Source of the DNA: Dermanyssus gallinae
Taxonomy: Eukaryota > Arthropoda > Arachnida > Mesostigmata > Dermanyssidae
Direction of reading: 5' to 3'
Assembly (NCBI GenBank): GCA_003439945.1
Contig: QVRM01002221.1
Location: forward strand, 147,501-211,500
DNA length: 64,000 nucleotides
This document shows, one piece after another, positions 34,140 to 44,958 of the stretch; within the stretch, counting starts at the first letter, position 1, and each line of letters starts with the position of its first letter. The notes under the pieces were generated by a model. The model searched no databases, was not told where the DNA came from, and saw only the letters and a program-made list of their open reading frames with translations. Position numbers and translations under genes: made by a program.

Positions 34140-34339
34140 AAGAGGTAACGCGACTTCGGTGCTCGGAACTATGAAAGACTGGATGGACCCGCGTCTTCGC
34201 GTCAAGGGTCGGACAAGACTCCCACTCGGACACGTGTGATAGATGAGAAGTAAGCCATCGGTGCCGTAGATTTAAGCATTCACACGTATATATTAAATCC
34301 CTAAATAAATGCATTTACTAAATTAGACATTTCAAAAAA
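34140..34339 (+). mobile_element. 5'-truncated retroposed 3' end of an R2-group-like element
   Basis: A 200-bp insertion flanked by the 7-bp direct repeat ATGCTAA (34133-34139 and 34340-34346). U2 has the uninterrupted site at about 53910. The insert begins in the coding end 'RGNATSVLGTMKDWMDPRL', matching the 'RGNAASVRGTL' ending of the family. It has a stop, an AATAAA near 34304 and an A-rich end. Confidence 0.8.
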
Positions 34340-35557
34340 ATGCTAAGATCAAAACACAGAAGATGAAAAGAGAGACAGAATCTTTTTGAGGCCGGCACGG
34401 CTGAAGAAAGCGCAACTTTGAATCAAACGGGTTTGCAAAGGCTGGGACAAAGTGCGCTTGACAGCTGGGCGAACTCGTGAGTGACCTCGGCCAATTGATC
34501 CGATAGGGCACTCGACAATTCTCCTGATGGCCCATAGCACTGTTCTATAGAGATCTGGGCCATTAGAGAGTGAAGTTTAAGGGGGGAGGTGCGTTTAGTG
34601 GGTATGGGTCTCCGCGGCGTAACATCCACCTGCTGGGGCCGAGTCCCACACAGCTCGAGATGAAAAGCAATATTTTCACCTCGTAGCGGTAGTGCGTAAC
34701 TGCATTTAACTCTCTTCTAAAAAAAAAATTATATATATATTATTTTTTGATGGGGCTTTTTTGAAGTAAACTCAGAAGAGAATCATTTACTGGAGAAGCG
34801 GCAAAACATCGTAAAATAAGCTGAGCAGTCCAGCAATAAAGAAGCGGCCACCTGCGCAAATCCTAGGTCATATAAGATACGAAAAGTACAACTAAAATAT
34901 GCCACCAATTCTTTCTTTGTTGCGGATTGCGTCGACTCTCAACTAGGCCAAAACGTTTAATGAGAAATAATAGGCAAATAGTACGAAAATTATGAACTTT
35001 AGACCCTTCGGAGAGGACACTTTGGTGTGGTTGAGACATTTCCTGCCATAGCGTGACAAACACCGGGCGCAAGGAAGTTGACAAGTCCCACAACATATTA
35101 AAATAATAAACATTTATTAACTCTAAAAATGTTATACAGTGTCAAAAAATACGGCAACAGAAGGTGTTTCTGTTGACATCGCATGTAAACCTGATATGAT
35201 GCACAAATAATAATAATTGGTTTGCACCGACTGGTGAATCTGGCTAATTAGTTGTCGGATGGAAGATATCTATAACGATTTGAAAGCCGACTTAACATCA
35301 CTTTCCTAACATATTTTTAATTCAACGTTAGGGGGACAGGGAAGTGTGATGAACTTACTACACTAGGGCTTGTGAGGAGCGCTACCAGTCGAGCTTATCC
35401 TCGAGGCAGCCCCTCATAGTATCCATTATCGTTGCCGCATTGCTGCGCTGGACCGTCAATACGTTTGCCGATCTTCTAGAGAAGCGGCCATGCCTCAGGA
35501 CCGTGTCCGTGGGTGTCTCAAATACTAGCCGCACGAAAATGAACTCGTTGGCGAGCT

Positions 35558-35746
35558 AAAAAGTAAAGTTTTCGGGCTGACCCTCAGCCAAGATTTAACG
35601 TCCACGGAACCGTTTTTCACATTGCTTCATAGATGGACCCCTATAAATACAAACGGTGTGCAACGGTGGGGCTCGAACCCGCGCACCTATCTAGTGTCTC
35701 CTCTGGTTGCGAAGCGGAGACTTAATCCACCACGCCACCGGGCTCG
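35558..35746 (-). mobile_element. tRNA-derived SINE, full copy in unit C
   Basis: Flanked by the exact 15-bp direct repeat ACTCGTTGGCGAGCT (35543-35557, 35747-35761). On the minus strand it begins with a tRNA-like head: A-box-like 'ggtggcgtggtggattaag', then the B box 'gggttcgagcccc'. A roughly 100-bp unrelated body ends in 'aaaactttacttttt'. The head carries a GTCTCC/GGAGAC arm. Unit B has the empty site at about 11796 and unit D has the same insertion. Confidence 0.85.
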
Positions 35747-36084
35747 ACTCGTTGGCGAGCTGGGCATATGTTTTGGCCTTTAGACTTTCAGCCTTGCGTG
35801 CCGTGATGCCAGCGGCAAATGCACTGGCCTCCGTGTTTAAGGGGGCGAGTGTGTCGACTATTAGTCGTCTTGCGCTAGGCGGTTACGATAAGGCAATATA
35901 AACCAGCCTTCAGTAAATAGGCATCCATTTAATTTCGGATCTAAGCATCTGCGTACCTTGGGATTATATGACACTGAGGCTTAAACTGACGATTCGACTA
36001 TTTTTTCCCAGTGCTGAATTAGGAATCCGAGAAAAGCGATTTTGACGCCATTGCTGCCAACTTGACAATAACTGGCTGGTCATA

Positions 36085-36530
36085 ATTTTTCCTTGAACGC
36101 ATACAAGTCCCCGTCCTCCCATCTGGCTTTTTCAACGTTAGCCTCTCACTCCGAACTAAAGCAGTCGCAGTGTACTGTACGCGGTATCTTCGGCTTTAGT
36201 CAGATTATTTTACTAGCAGTTAGTGGACAGCCTGACATGAGCCACAAAAAACGGCTGTTTACTCGCATCGGCTGACAAAGCACTCGTTCCATCTATATTG
36301 AAAAAACGCACGGCAGGCGCGTAAAACTCTACAAAGTTACGAGAACGCGAAGATTCTGGTTATACATGTGGATAAACAGAAAGGTATTCAATTCTGGGCA
36401 GACGAAGGACCTGCTGTCGAGTATGGGTTTCTTCTTCAGGGAAACCCTGTAGAAAATGTGGAACACTCGAAATACCTTGGTGTGTAACTTATCACCACTG
36501 AGTTGCGTTTTCCGCTACATGTCAAGAAAT
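36085..36530 (-). pseudogene. LINE fragments in unit C
   Basis: 36090-36300 matches the LINE at 62970-63145 on the minus strand ('tactgtacgcgg', 'gactgacatgag'-type text corresponding to 'YECVISEWEAKVE'). The following 36380-36530 reads on the plus strand 'LQGNPVENVEHSKYLGV', a polymerase post-palm motif, then a stop and 'TTELRFPLHVK'. Unit D has both (57380-57800). Unit A has the second part split by a SINE fragment. Confidence 0.55.
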
Positions 36531-36954
36531 GAATTAGAGTTTTATGTCATTACATAGTATTCAAACGCCAGTGCGGCTGCCTTTATGAGCAGCCTTACAG
36601 CTTTTTAATATCAAGATAGGCCGCACAGCAGCGTATACGATACAAGTGATATGGCCTTACTTCAGCCCATGCGGCTGAAGCACCTCTCTTCAGAAGGTGA
36701 CTTTGCAGCGAAGCTTAAATCTGGCACGCACTGAGGCGTTTAGGCAGCACATTAAGAATTAGGAGACGAAAATGGCCGATGTGTGCATGACCTGGCTATC
36801 ATGCAGCTAGTGAATCATGTACTTGCCAACGTTGCAGTCCGCAGTGCACGGCATATCATCATAAAAGAAACACACCGTCTAATACAACAAAATGCAATAC
36901 CTCTTTGGTCAACAAAACAAAAATGTATATATATATATAGAGAGAGAGAGCGAA

Positions 36955-37290
36955 ATCGTCGGCATTATACTATTTCCAGCACATATCCCGAGGGTTGGCC
37001 GTCAAAAGCACACTGTTTACTCCTAGATTCGAGGCAAAGACATTGATCATTGTGTTTGCTATATGTAGTTCGGTTGTGTGACCAGTCCCTGTGACTTCTT
37101 CCTTTCCCTTCCGTATCGTACCGTTCCTAAAGATCTCCGTTGGAAGCGTGTACCTATCTATTTGTCGCGTGTGTCTCACGTCGCGCCTGCTTATTGCGAG
37201 TTCGACCGTCGCTGTAACATTCAATCGATTCGTCCATGACGATCAACGGCATGATACGACAGGCAACTGACAGACTCATAGGCATTTGCT
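36955..37290 (+). other. Four-copy conserved block, copy C
   Basis: Same block as 12420-12740. The signal-like run 'LIIVFAICSSVV' is followed by TGA instead of TGG, so the frame is broken here. Confidence 0.4.
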
Positions 37291-37687
37291 AAGTGGTCTT
37301 TGTGGGCATGTCTGTGTGCGCTTATGTATATGAGTGTGAATGCAATATCTGAAGAAGGGTGCCAGCAGATATTGGGTGGGTGCCACCATTGGGCGATGGC
37401 TGGCCCGCGTAGCTGGCCGCGTCTCTCTAAAAATCCATCGTTCGTCACACGACTCGAACTCTCGTAACACTTGTCCGCATCCGCAGCCGAAACACCACCC
37501 AAACCTTTGTCGCCAATAGTGCATGCTTCGTTCGAACGCCGTGACGCGAAATGGTGCGTATGTATACGGAGTAATAATAACAATGAAAATTAGGATTACT
37601 GTTAAAGTCAGAAATACCAATATTGCAAAATAAAGAGAGTGGATGAGAATTGTAGGAATAATTTAACAACTATGTTGGACATACAAT

Positions 37688-37900
37688 CTAGAGTTCGCAC
37701 AGTAGTGACGGTGGGCCATTTTGATGTATCGAGTTGACCACGCGCCTGGCAAAAACGTCCATTACGTTCTCTTGCGCGCGATGGTTTTTGAGTTCATCGA
37801 GAGGCGACCTTCGGCGAGGAAAACGGTGATGGGCGATGTTGGTCCGCTGAACCTTAGCCAAGAGACTAATCTTTGAAGTCATTAAAATCATACTTATCAA
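37688..37900 (-). other. Four-copy coding-like block, copy C
   Basis: Minus frame 'RSPLDELKNHRAQENVMDVF', then 'ARRVVNSIHQNGPPSLLCEL' and a stop. It is the best-preserved reading of the block described at 7724-7915. Confidence 0.35.
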
Positions 37901-40900
37901 CGGTATTGTGAGCTCGTCGAAAATTTACGAATATCCCGTTTTGCAGATTTTTTGATTATTCTGATTTAGACATACCCCACTCAGCCAAGAGGCAGTTACT
38001 TAGACTATTTGGCCAACCGGCCTAGACAAGCCGTAAACAGGGCTCCTCAGAGCTAGGCAACACTTAACACACAGTCATTGCAGTTTCATTCCAGCCACAG
38101 CTTTTGGAGTGATTGATCGCTGGCTCCTTAGGTTATTGGAATGTACATAAAAAAGCGTACACCTTTCTAAAGCACGCATTGCAAACCATTAGACACAAAC
38201 TGTACCCAGCTTGAGCCCAGTGAGCTTTTTGGGCCACTGTTTGACCTTTTTGAAAAAGTGGAGTGCCTTCTTCATCAAACTTAAAACGAGAACATAAGAT
38301 GGACATGCTTGCATTTTCTAGATCAAAGACAAAACAACGGTCGTCTCGCTAGCTGATTTTTGCTTCTGCGGTGAAAATTGTCTTGTCAACAATATCAGGC
38401 CTGCTGCTCTATGCAATACGAGGCAATCCAAGAGAGCCCGGCGTCGAGCAAGTCCATTTGCCTTATCGGCATCAGATGACGCACGTTAATAATTTCTAGT
38501 ACATTTAGTGTGTGGGGACGTCCTCTAAGGTTATCCATTGACCCGTTCCATAAATGGGCGATAGTGAAATCCAGAAAGGTTGGATTGGCCCACGCCGGGG
38601 CCAATACATTGCAGTACACTCTACGGCAGTCACTATCATGCGTGGAGCCGTTCCGTCCGTGCCACCCCCCGAGTCCCGTCTACTAAGGGAGAATTCTGGC
38701 CAGGTTTTGAACGACCTTACGGGACCTGCTTGTATCCAAGATAACGTCTAAGTACTTTTGTGGTGCTAAGGACGGAGCACTGCGTCACATTGTGCTGGCT
38801 GTGTTCTGTGATAAGCGTCTTGTCGTCTAAATAAAAAGAAATTCTCTGGAAGGTAAAGAAAGACACTTCTGTGTTTCAGCGTCGTTATAAATTTAGTTTT
38901 TATTGTATCAAAAGCGTTCTTTGCATTGCGAATGATAAAAGGAAGAACGCACAATTGGTCTTAAGGGATTTCATGTACTTCTGGTTTGCCCTCCGTGGGA
39001 TTTGTTTGAGGGTCTTCATCGTTGACCGGCTTCGTCAGAAGCCATGCTGCTCATCCGAAAGAAAATAAATGTCCTCGACCTGCGTACCTCACATATGTAT
39101 TCCCAACCCCTCCGGGTATGTGTGTATGTGGGGGAGAGGGGCGGGCAAAGCTAACACGTGATCAACCTGTAAATTTAGCTCAGCCCTCACCACCGCCTTG
39201 AGTTCCCGCCTTCGCTGTCGCCTTTGCTTGAGCAGTGCTAGTGTTCTTCGGCAGTTTCTGTAGTTTTGCAGACGTTCCTCTGAACTGGAAGTAAGCGGGA
39301 GTCATCATCTCCTCGATAGCGTTATCAGGGTCCTGTTGGCCCTGACGCAGTCCCTCCGAGTCTCGTCAACGGCGAGCCACCATGGCATAGGTGAACCACG
39401 GCTGAAGAGCCCCGGAGAGGGACTGCCCGGCTAGCCGTTTGTAAGATTGCAGATAGCTTTCCCTCGTCGATGCTCATGGCCCCAATTGTACCACGATCAT
39501 GGCAATAAGGGCAGTCATATAGAGGTGCCTTAATTGTTACGTGCAGCGAGCTGAGTATCGACTTTTTTTCGGCTAGGACCGTTCAACCCTGAGTGGCGAA
39601 GAACGGGGCGTTATCCAACAATGTAATATCTAAGAACGACAGTTGTGCCCTCGTAGGAAACTGGGCTCATTGCGCGTGTTGACCAGGGATAGTTTCACCT
39701 GGGCCATACAATCTAAGAACGCCAGTCTCTCTCAGTCGTGTACCGACCCCGACGCTTAAGGCGTTACAGTCTTCACGAACCCATGGGGCGGGCTTATGTC
39801 GAGGCGGCAACTGGGGCCAAGACCCCTCAAACTCCGCATGGGGTTAAATTTATAAAGATTAAAAAATAGTTAAAAAAATATTTACAGTTGGGCAAAAATA
39901 ACAATTGAAAACAGCAACCTCTGGCAACTCCATCCAGATAAACTCTGCTTCTGACTTATGCCCAGAGTAAAACTCGTTTCCTTTCCGTTCATGTTAGCTA
40001 ACGAGTTTGCTTTTAAAGTAAATATGCTATACAAGAAAGGGCACTGTAAAATTACAGTTTGCGCAAGAACCCAGAATCGAATTGTGATAACGCGGGGTAA
40101 TACTGCTAATGGGGAAATAGCCTCGCTGTGCAAATCAAACCTACTCTATTGGAAACGTCTTAGCCTGTCGTGTATGGCTCGTAGTACTAACGTGTGCGAA
40201 TTATCGTCTTCGTCTCCTGCATTCTTCGGATCTGTGACTACTTAAAGTGGTCGAAATTACTATTATTATAACAAACTGTCCTTATCTGCCAATTTAGGTA
40301 GCTGGTATTTCAGCTTGTTTCAACAGCGGTGATACAGTGCTGGCGTTAGTATATTTTCGTCTATTTATTTCTGAATATTTGGAAATTAGAGAGAACGCAG
40401 TTGATCCTAGTTGTATTTAGTCGAATAAGATTATTACTTGTTTCAGTTAGTGAGCTTATTTTTTCCCACTTCCCGTATTTTTCTAAACAAAACATACATT
40501 TTATTTTAACCTATGTATCTTTACAACTGAGCTTTATAGTAAAGCTGGTGTTGTACGCCTAGCGTGCAAAGTACTTGTCCAGACAGACAGTAAGCTCGGT
40601 TTAAACGTTATTTCGCGACTTGCTTTTGCACCAATACCAATCGTCAACAGAACCCAATATGCTTCATGAACGGATGTTCCTATGCATAAGAGTCGTGCGA
40701 AGCTCAGCTAATGAGACTAAAGTATACGTACCAGTTTTTGTCTTAAGAACCTTAACGGGGCTAACTGAAATATGTTGTAATCGTTGTATGTCTTTGCAAC
40801 AGTTATTTCTTTATGACTTAAGGCACAATTCACGTTGCTTATTTGCTAAAAAATGCTTTCATTATATGTTAACAGCTTAAATATTATACATTAAGAGAGT

Positions 40901-41346
40901 TCTGAATCGGGATAGATTCCTACTTTCCATTAGACATATACGTCACTGACTTACGAGTTTTAATGATATAGTATTTTAATACCACGTTTAGATGACTTAC
41001 ATAGAATTGTGGATTCTTGTGCTGCAAAACAGATATGTACGACAATCGAAGAAGGTCAAAGTAATTGCACCAACTTTGCTGCCCTTATAAACGCAGTATA
41101 CAAAACAAGAAGATACACAATGGTGAATGAGTATTTAACAGCAAATGTTTTGCATTTTACAATCCTAACAGAAAACACATAGACAGAGTAGAGCAAGTCT
41201 AATGTATCATATGAATGCGAATTTTGAATTTCAGCGTCAGCGATCGAAGCGATACGAAGATGGCTTAATGGAAACAAGCCAATTGGAATAGTGCAAGCAA
41301 ACCGATGAGGCTATGCAACGAAGGTCCCACTAGCGGATAAGAAAAC

Positions 41347-43260
41347 ATGCGGATCTACCATTACCCAATATTGTTGCACGCCGCACTTTGGCTGACGGAT
41401 AGTATACTTCATCAGAGCAACGGTTACCTCTTCGAGCGTTTTGACACGGAAGCCGGCTTCGACTGCATCGGCGAACTGTCATCAGTACTCGAGCAGCACC
41501 TCTCGATGAGGGGTGTTTTACCTCGCCAAGCCATGATTCTGATCCTCGGGAGTTGCGTCGGGTCAGTAGAGTTCGGCGCGTCTCTGGGCCACGACTTGGG
41601 CGGGACCAGCAGCGGCAAAGAATTTGACATCTCGACGGTCGGATTCAGTGTGGAGAGTCCGAACAAACGCACGCCACAAAATGATATCCGAACAGGCCTA
41701 CTTGAGAAGATGCGTGAACATATTAGCGAAATGATACGCGTTCCGAGACCTCTCATCATCTATTTTTGTAAAGACGTCAATATTGACACGCATCCGGAAT
41801 TCTTTATGCCGTATTCTATGGATAATGACATCTACAGCCAGATCCGACCCTTAATCCTTTTTATGATAGGCAGCCACAAGACAACGAAAATTCACACGTA
41901 CGCTTTTGTTTGGCGATGCACTACCGCGTTCGACCACGTTCTTATTGATAAGTTTCACGTGCGTTCCTATCCGGCCACCAAACTTACTCCAATTGCTGAT
42001 ACTCGTCTGGCCGCAACTATTGATGAAATTGGAAATTATCACGACTCTAGTATGCTACAGATACGAACCATGGACGCCTACCTGCAGCCGTCGATCAAAA
42101 ACATCTCACTTCGCCAACGCTTTCAGAAGCAATTGAGGTTTATACGCTTCCAATTTGAAGCATCTGAAAAGGGGGAAACCAACAAGTTAGAGCTAACTTA
42201 TAGGGATTTTGTGTTCTCATTCTACGTGTCTTGTCTTAAGCTTTTGGCTGTTGTGGAACCGTCGGAGAACGCGTTCATACAATCGTTTACGTTTATGTAC
42301 GGCCTACTGCTTATGTCGACGATACTTCTTGTTGTTATACTTTCAACCGGAGCATCCTTTACGAACGGGCTTGTTCTCTGCTTTCAGATTTGTGGATTTG
42401 GCCTCTCTTCGTACGAGGTTCGAGTTCCCAATGCACGTAGAACGGCTTTAACGTGTCGAATGGTTGTTTTAGGGTTGTTTCTTGTTCTATATAGCTGGGT
42501 CATTGTCGGCGACTACAAAAACGAGCTCACGTCTGGGCTCCTTGAACCAGAGAGAGACATTCTTAACTTCAGCCATCTTGACCAAAGATGTGAATCACTA
42601 GACCTGTCTGTCGTCTTACGCGGCTACATGCCTTATCACATTGCTCGGAATGTCACACGCATGCAAGTCTACAATGATCTTCTGTGCGGCAAGCTAATGT
42701 GCTACCCGAATCCTGAATTGATTAGAGCTCATTTAGGCGTGCCTCTAAAGACGACACAGAACTACGAGGTCACATTTGGTTTAGTCGTTATAAAAAGTGC
42801 AAGTGAAGTAATGACGAGTCCCATTGTTTCACGTATTCGCGAACACAACCTCCTGCCGATGACGTCAAAATACCTCTTTGCAGGGGACGCTGGTTTGGAC
42901 GTTAGAACACGAATGTTCATTCGCGTAGCTTCTCAGAGCCGGTACTGGAAACCTGGGGGCAAATCGTATTGGCACTATGAAAATTGGAAACCACACCGGC
43001 TACTGTTAGCGGAACTCCACGCCGAAAACAATGTACTCATCGATACTTCAGAGCTTACGGTAGTGTTCAGGCTCAATCATCTACAATGCACATTGCTTAT
43101 CTGTATTGTAGCACTAGTAGTCGCTGCGATTGTTATTGTGTGGGAAATCCTTTTCAATCGTACGAGCGTATTGTTTAGACAACCAGGCCGGTATACCAAA
43201 ATCAGCTCTACAATCCAGCAAAACGAGTTTGCACCTAAGAGATACAGTTGTCGCTCCTAA
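41347..43260 (+). CDS. Divergent ionotropic receptor (IR-like), copy 2
   Basis: Intact single-exon ORF of 637 residues, a close paralogue of 16977-18818, with membrane segments at about 313-334, 369-388 and 580-603 and the same 'DYKNELTSGLL' after the second helix. It has 3 extra residues near 114 ('IRTG' for 'L'). It also has a 22-residue longer cytoplasmic tail ending 'KRYSCRS', lost in copy 1 by a deletion next to a repeated 'cctaagagatacagttg'. Residues about 107-283, the first ligand-binding lobe, differ strongly from copy 1, while flanks, pore and helices hardly differ. Role inferred as a chemosensory cation channel with its own ligand tuning. The upstream 770 bp are nearly identical to copy 1, so regulation is probably shared. 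Confidence 0.72.
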   Translation: MRIYHYPILLHAALWLTDSILHQSNGYLFERFDTEAGFDCIGELSSVLEQHLSMRGVLPRQAMILILGSCVGSVEFGASLGHDLGGTSSGKEFDISTVGFSVESPNKRTPQNDIRTGLLEKMREHISEMIRVPRPLIIYFCKDVNIDTHPEFFMPYSMDNDIYSQIRPLILFMIGSHKTTKIHTYAFVWRCTTAFDHVLIDKFHVRSYPATKLTPIADTRLAATIDEIGNYHDSSMLQIRTMDAYLQPSIKNISLRQRFQKQLRFIRFQFEASEKGETNKLELTYRDFVFSFYVSCLKLLAVVEPSENAFIQSFTFMYGLLLMSTILLVVILSTGASFTNGLVLCFQICGFGLSSYEVRVPNARRTALTCRMVVLGLFLVLYSWVIVGDYKNELTSGLLEPERDILNFSHLDQRCESLDLSVVLRGYMPYHIARNVTRMQVYNDLLCGKLMCYPNPELIRAHLGVPLKTTQNYEVTFGLVVIKSASEVMTSPIVSRIREHNLLPMTSKYLFAGDAGLDVRTRMFIRVASQSRYWKPGGKSYWHYENWKPHRLLLAELHAENNVLIDTSELTVVFRLNHLQCTLLICIVALVVAAIVIVWEILFNRTSVLFRQPGRYTKISSTIQQNEFAPKRYSCRS

Positions 43261-44436
43261 GAGATACAGTTGCCTAACACACAGTTGCCGCTCACTTATC
43301 TAGAGCGCCAGGAAAAAGACGAATCAGCACACTTAACATACTTTGACTATTTTCCGACTTTCGTGATCTAAGTATTACCTACTGCGCACGATACACACAA
43401 AGTAGTGTTATCATAGCCCTGGAAAGCAATAGATAAACCAGCATTTTAATATTTAAAAGGAAGGCTGGGATACCTACTACACTGCCAGGCTGCTATAGCT
43501 TCATGTCCAACTGTAAATGAGGCTCTTTTAAAAGCCCTTTTTTGTTTAGAGTATTCTATGTCCAAAAATGACAACCATCACGGTCTCTCGGCATAGCCAG
43601 GTAGAGTAGACTCCGCTAACGTTAAGTATTTGCGGTTGTTTATTAAAGAGTAGATTAGTATGACAACCTGCTTGTATGAATTACAAGCTTTGAATTGGGA
43701 AAAACGTTATCTTTGGTGTGGTCTATTTAAGGCGATGCCATATTGTCGGGTCGAATTCCCTCTTCCCCCCATACACATACAGACGCTACCTGTCTCTACA
43801 TTTCAGAAATTGGAAGATGAAGTCGGATGGAACTTAGTCGCTCATCCAACAAATGGCCTAAAACTTTAAACGTTTTGACGTATGCTTGAATGCCTTTGTT
43901 CGCCCGCTGGATTGCCATCAATTATACGACAGAATGCTTTATAACTGAGTATTTCAGCTAGTAGAAAATAAGGACAGATACAAATACGTCGCTCTTTCCC
44001 GAAAGTGCTGAATGCACACGGTTCGGCTTCGGCGGCAATAGCCTAGTCCACGGATCAAGGACAATAACTTAGAGAAAGGGTGGAGAGTACAATTGAAGGA
44101 TGCATTATGCTGCTTTATAATTCAAACTTAAATCTATACACCTGTTTTTTAATCTAAAAAAAAGAGAACGTGATAAAACACGGATATAGTTTTTCATTCA
44201 TACGAAAGGTCAATTAGTACGTACAGGTATGGCATATTTTTATTCATACGAAAGATGCATTAGTGAAGTACAACACAACGAATCAACATTATCTCCCAAC
44301 GAAACTTGCTTTGGAAGGATCGGAGTATAGAATTATTCTAGACATATAGCATTTAAAGATCTGGCGAAGCGCTGGCGAAACTGCAGCTCTTTAGAGGGAG
44401 ACTTTGTCTTTTCAACAATGTGTTTATCGCCCTAAT
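43261..44436. other. Receptor 2 3' flank, non-coding
   Basis: Collinear with 18819-19850, with one insertion-like stretch (about 44010-44270) not seen in unit B. A short near-duplicate ('tttttcattcatacgaaaggtcaattagtacgt' against 'tttttattcatacgaaagatgcattagtgaagt') marks a small tandem duplication there. No gene is recognised. Confidence 0.5.
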
Positions 44437-44794
44437 ATTTTAGGGTCCGGAAATAAACATACCTAAAAAAATAACGTCTTTATGTACATGTAGACCAGTA
44501 GATCGTTGTTGTTTTGCAGCACAACAAACTGTCTTCCAAATTTAATTTCAAAAATGCGTGCTCTCGCATATAGGCAAATAAAACTGTAACTAAATGTGGA
44601 AAACTAAAAAAATGCGTTCAACTTAAACAAACGAGGGCACTTTTTGAAAGACGTTTTCCAGCATGCCCTGGTCCTTTATCCGGTAGCGCACCAGGCACAT
44701 AGCAGACTCTCTGTTCTACCTCGACGATGGGCTTTCTGCTCCTGCACGCAATGGGAGTGCAAACGGTCTTGTACGTACTACAGGCCTCACCTGC
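44437..44794. other. Inserted segment of unknown nature
   Basis: Absent from unit B. Includes 'tcgcatataggcaaataaaactgtaactaaa' (44565-44596), nearly the same as the 3' UTR of the plus element (30785-30815). It may therefore contain another 3' end of that family, without a TA tail. The rest is unassigned. Confidence 0.4.
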
Positions 44795-44958
44795 CTTATT
44801 TTTGTTTGTTTGTTTATTCACCATTATTGGTAGATTCTCACAATATTTACGGGCTATTCCGCTCAAGTACGTCAATTACAGCAGCTGTTAATGAGCTGGT
44901 GTTCAGTTCTATACATTTCATTACGTGATATCGGTCGATTTCAATTTCACCACAATAT

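Larger units (their letters stand above)
32544..34720 (-). mobile_element. R2-group-like element, internally deleted (beta copy in U1)
   Basis: Minus-strand order: an N-terminal piece (34629-34423, 'MAQISIEQCYGPSGELS'), 'GPALIVRRNLAKYPSGY' (about 33960-33910, compare 'SVIIRNNLRDFS'), then directly the C-terminal region (33896-32900). The reverse-transcriptase core is absent. The C-terminal part has 'ISSPQLGTMLDNTTLRIVSD', the zinc motif 'CARCDLAVSSTSEHALAC' and 'SAGRFS'-type text. It is disrupted by a 19-bp triplication. The 3' UTR ends at a (TA)n tract (32544-32574). It is the same insertion as 52366-54300. Confidence 0.65.
30935..35150. repeat. Duplicated block U1
   Basis: 30935-31070 matches 50938-51065, and 32575-35130 matches 52399-54730, so U1 and U2 are copies of one block preceding units C and D. 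U1 uniquely holds the mariner (31073-32391) and the 200-bp retroposed fragment at 34140-34339. U2 uniquely holds the second mariner and the insertion 54778-56461. 34740-35150 contains no gene I recognise. Confidence 0.8.

Noticed and set aside
35660..35745. Functional tRNA gene (and 56950-57040)
   Set aside because: There is a B box and an A-box-like word but no closing acceptor stem. It is the head of a SINE with target duplications and a 100-bp body.
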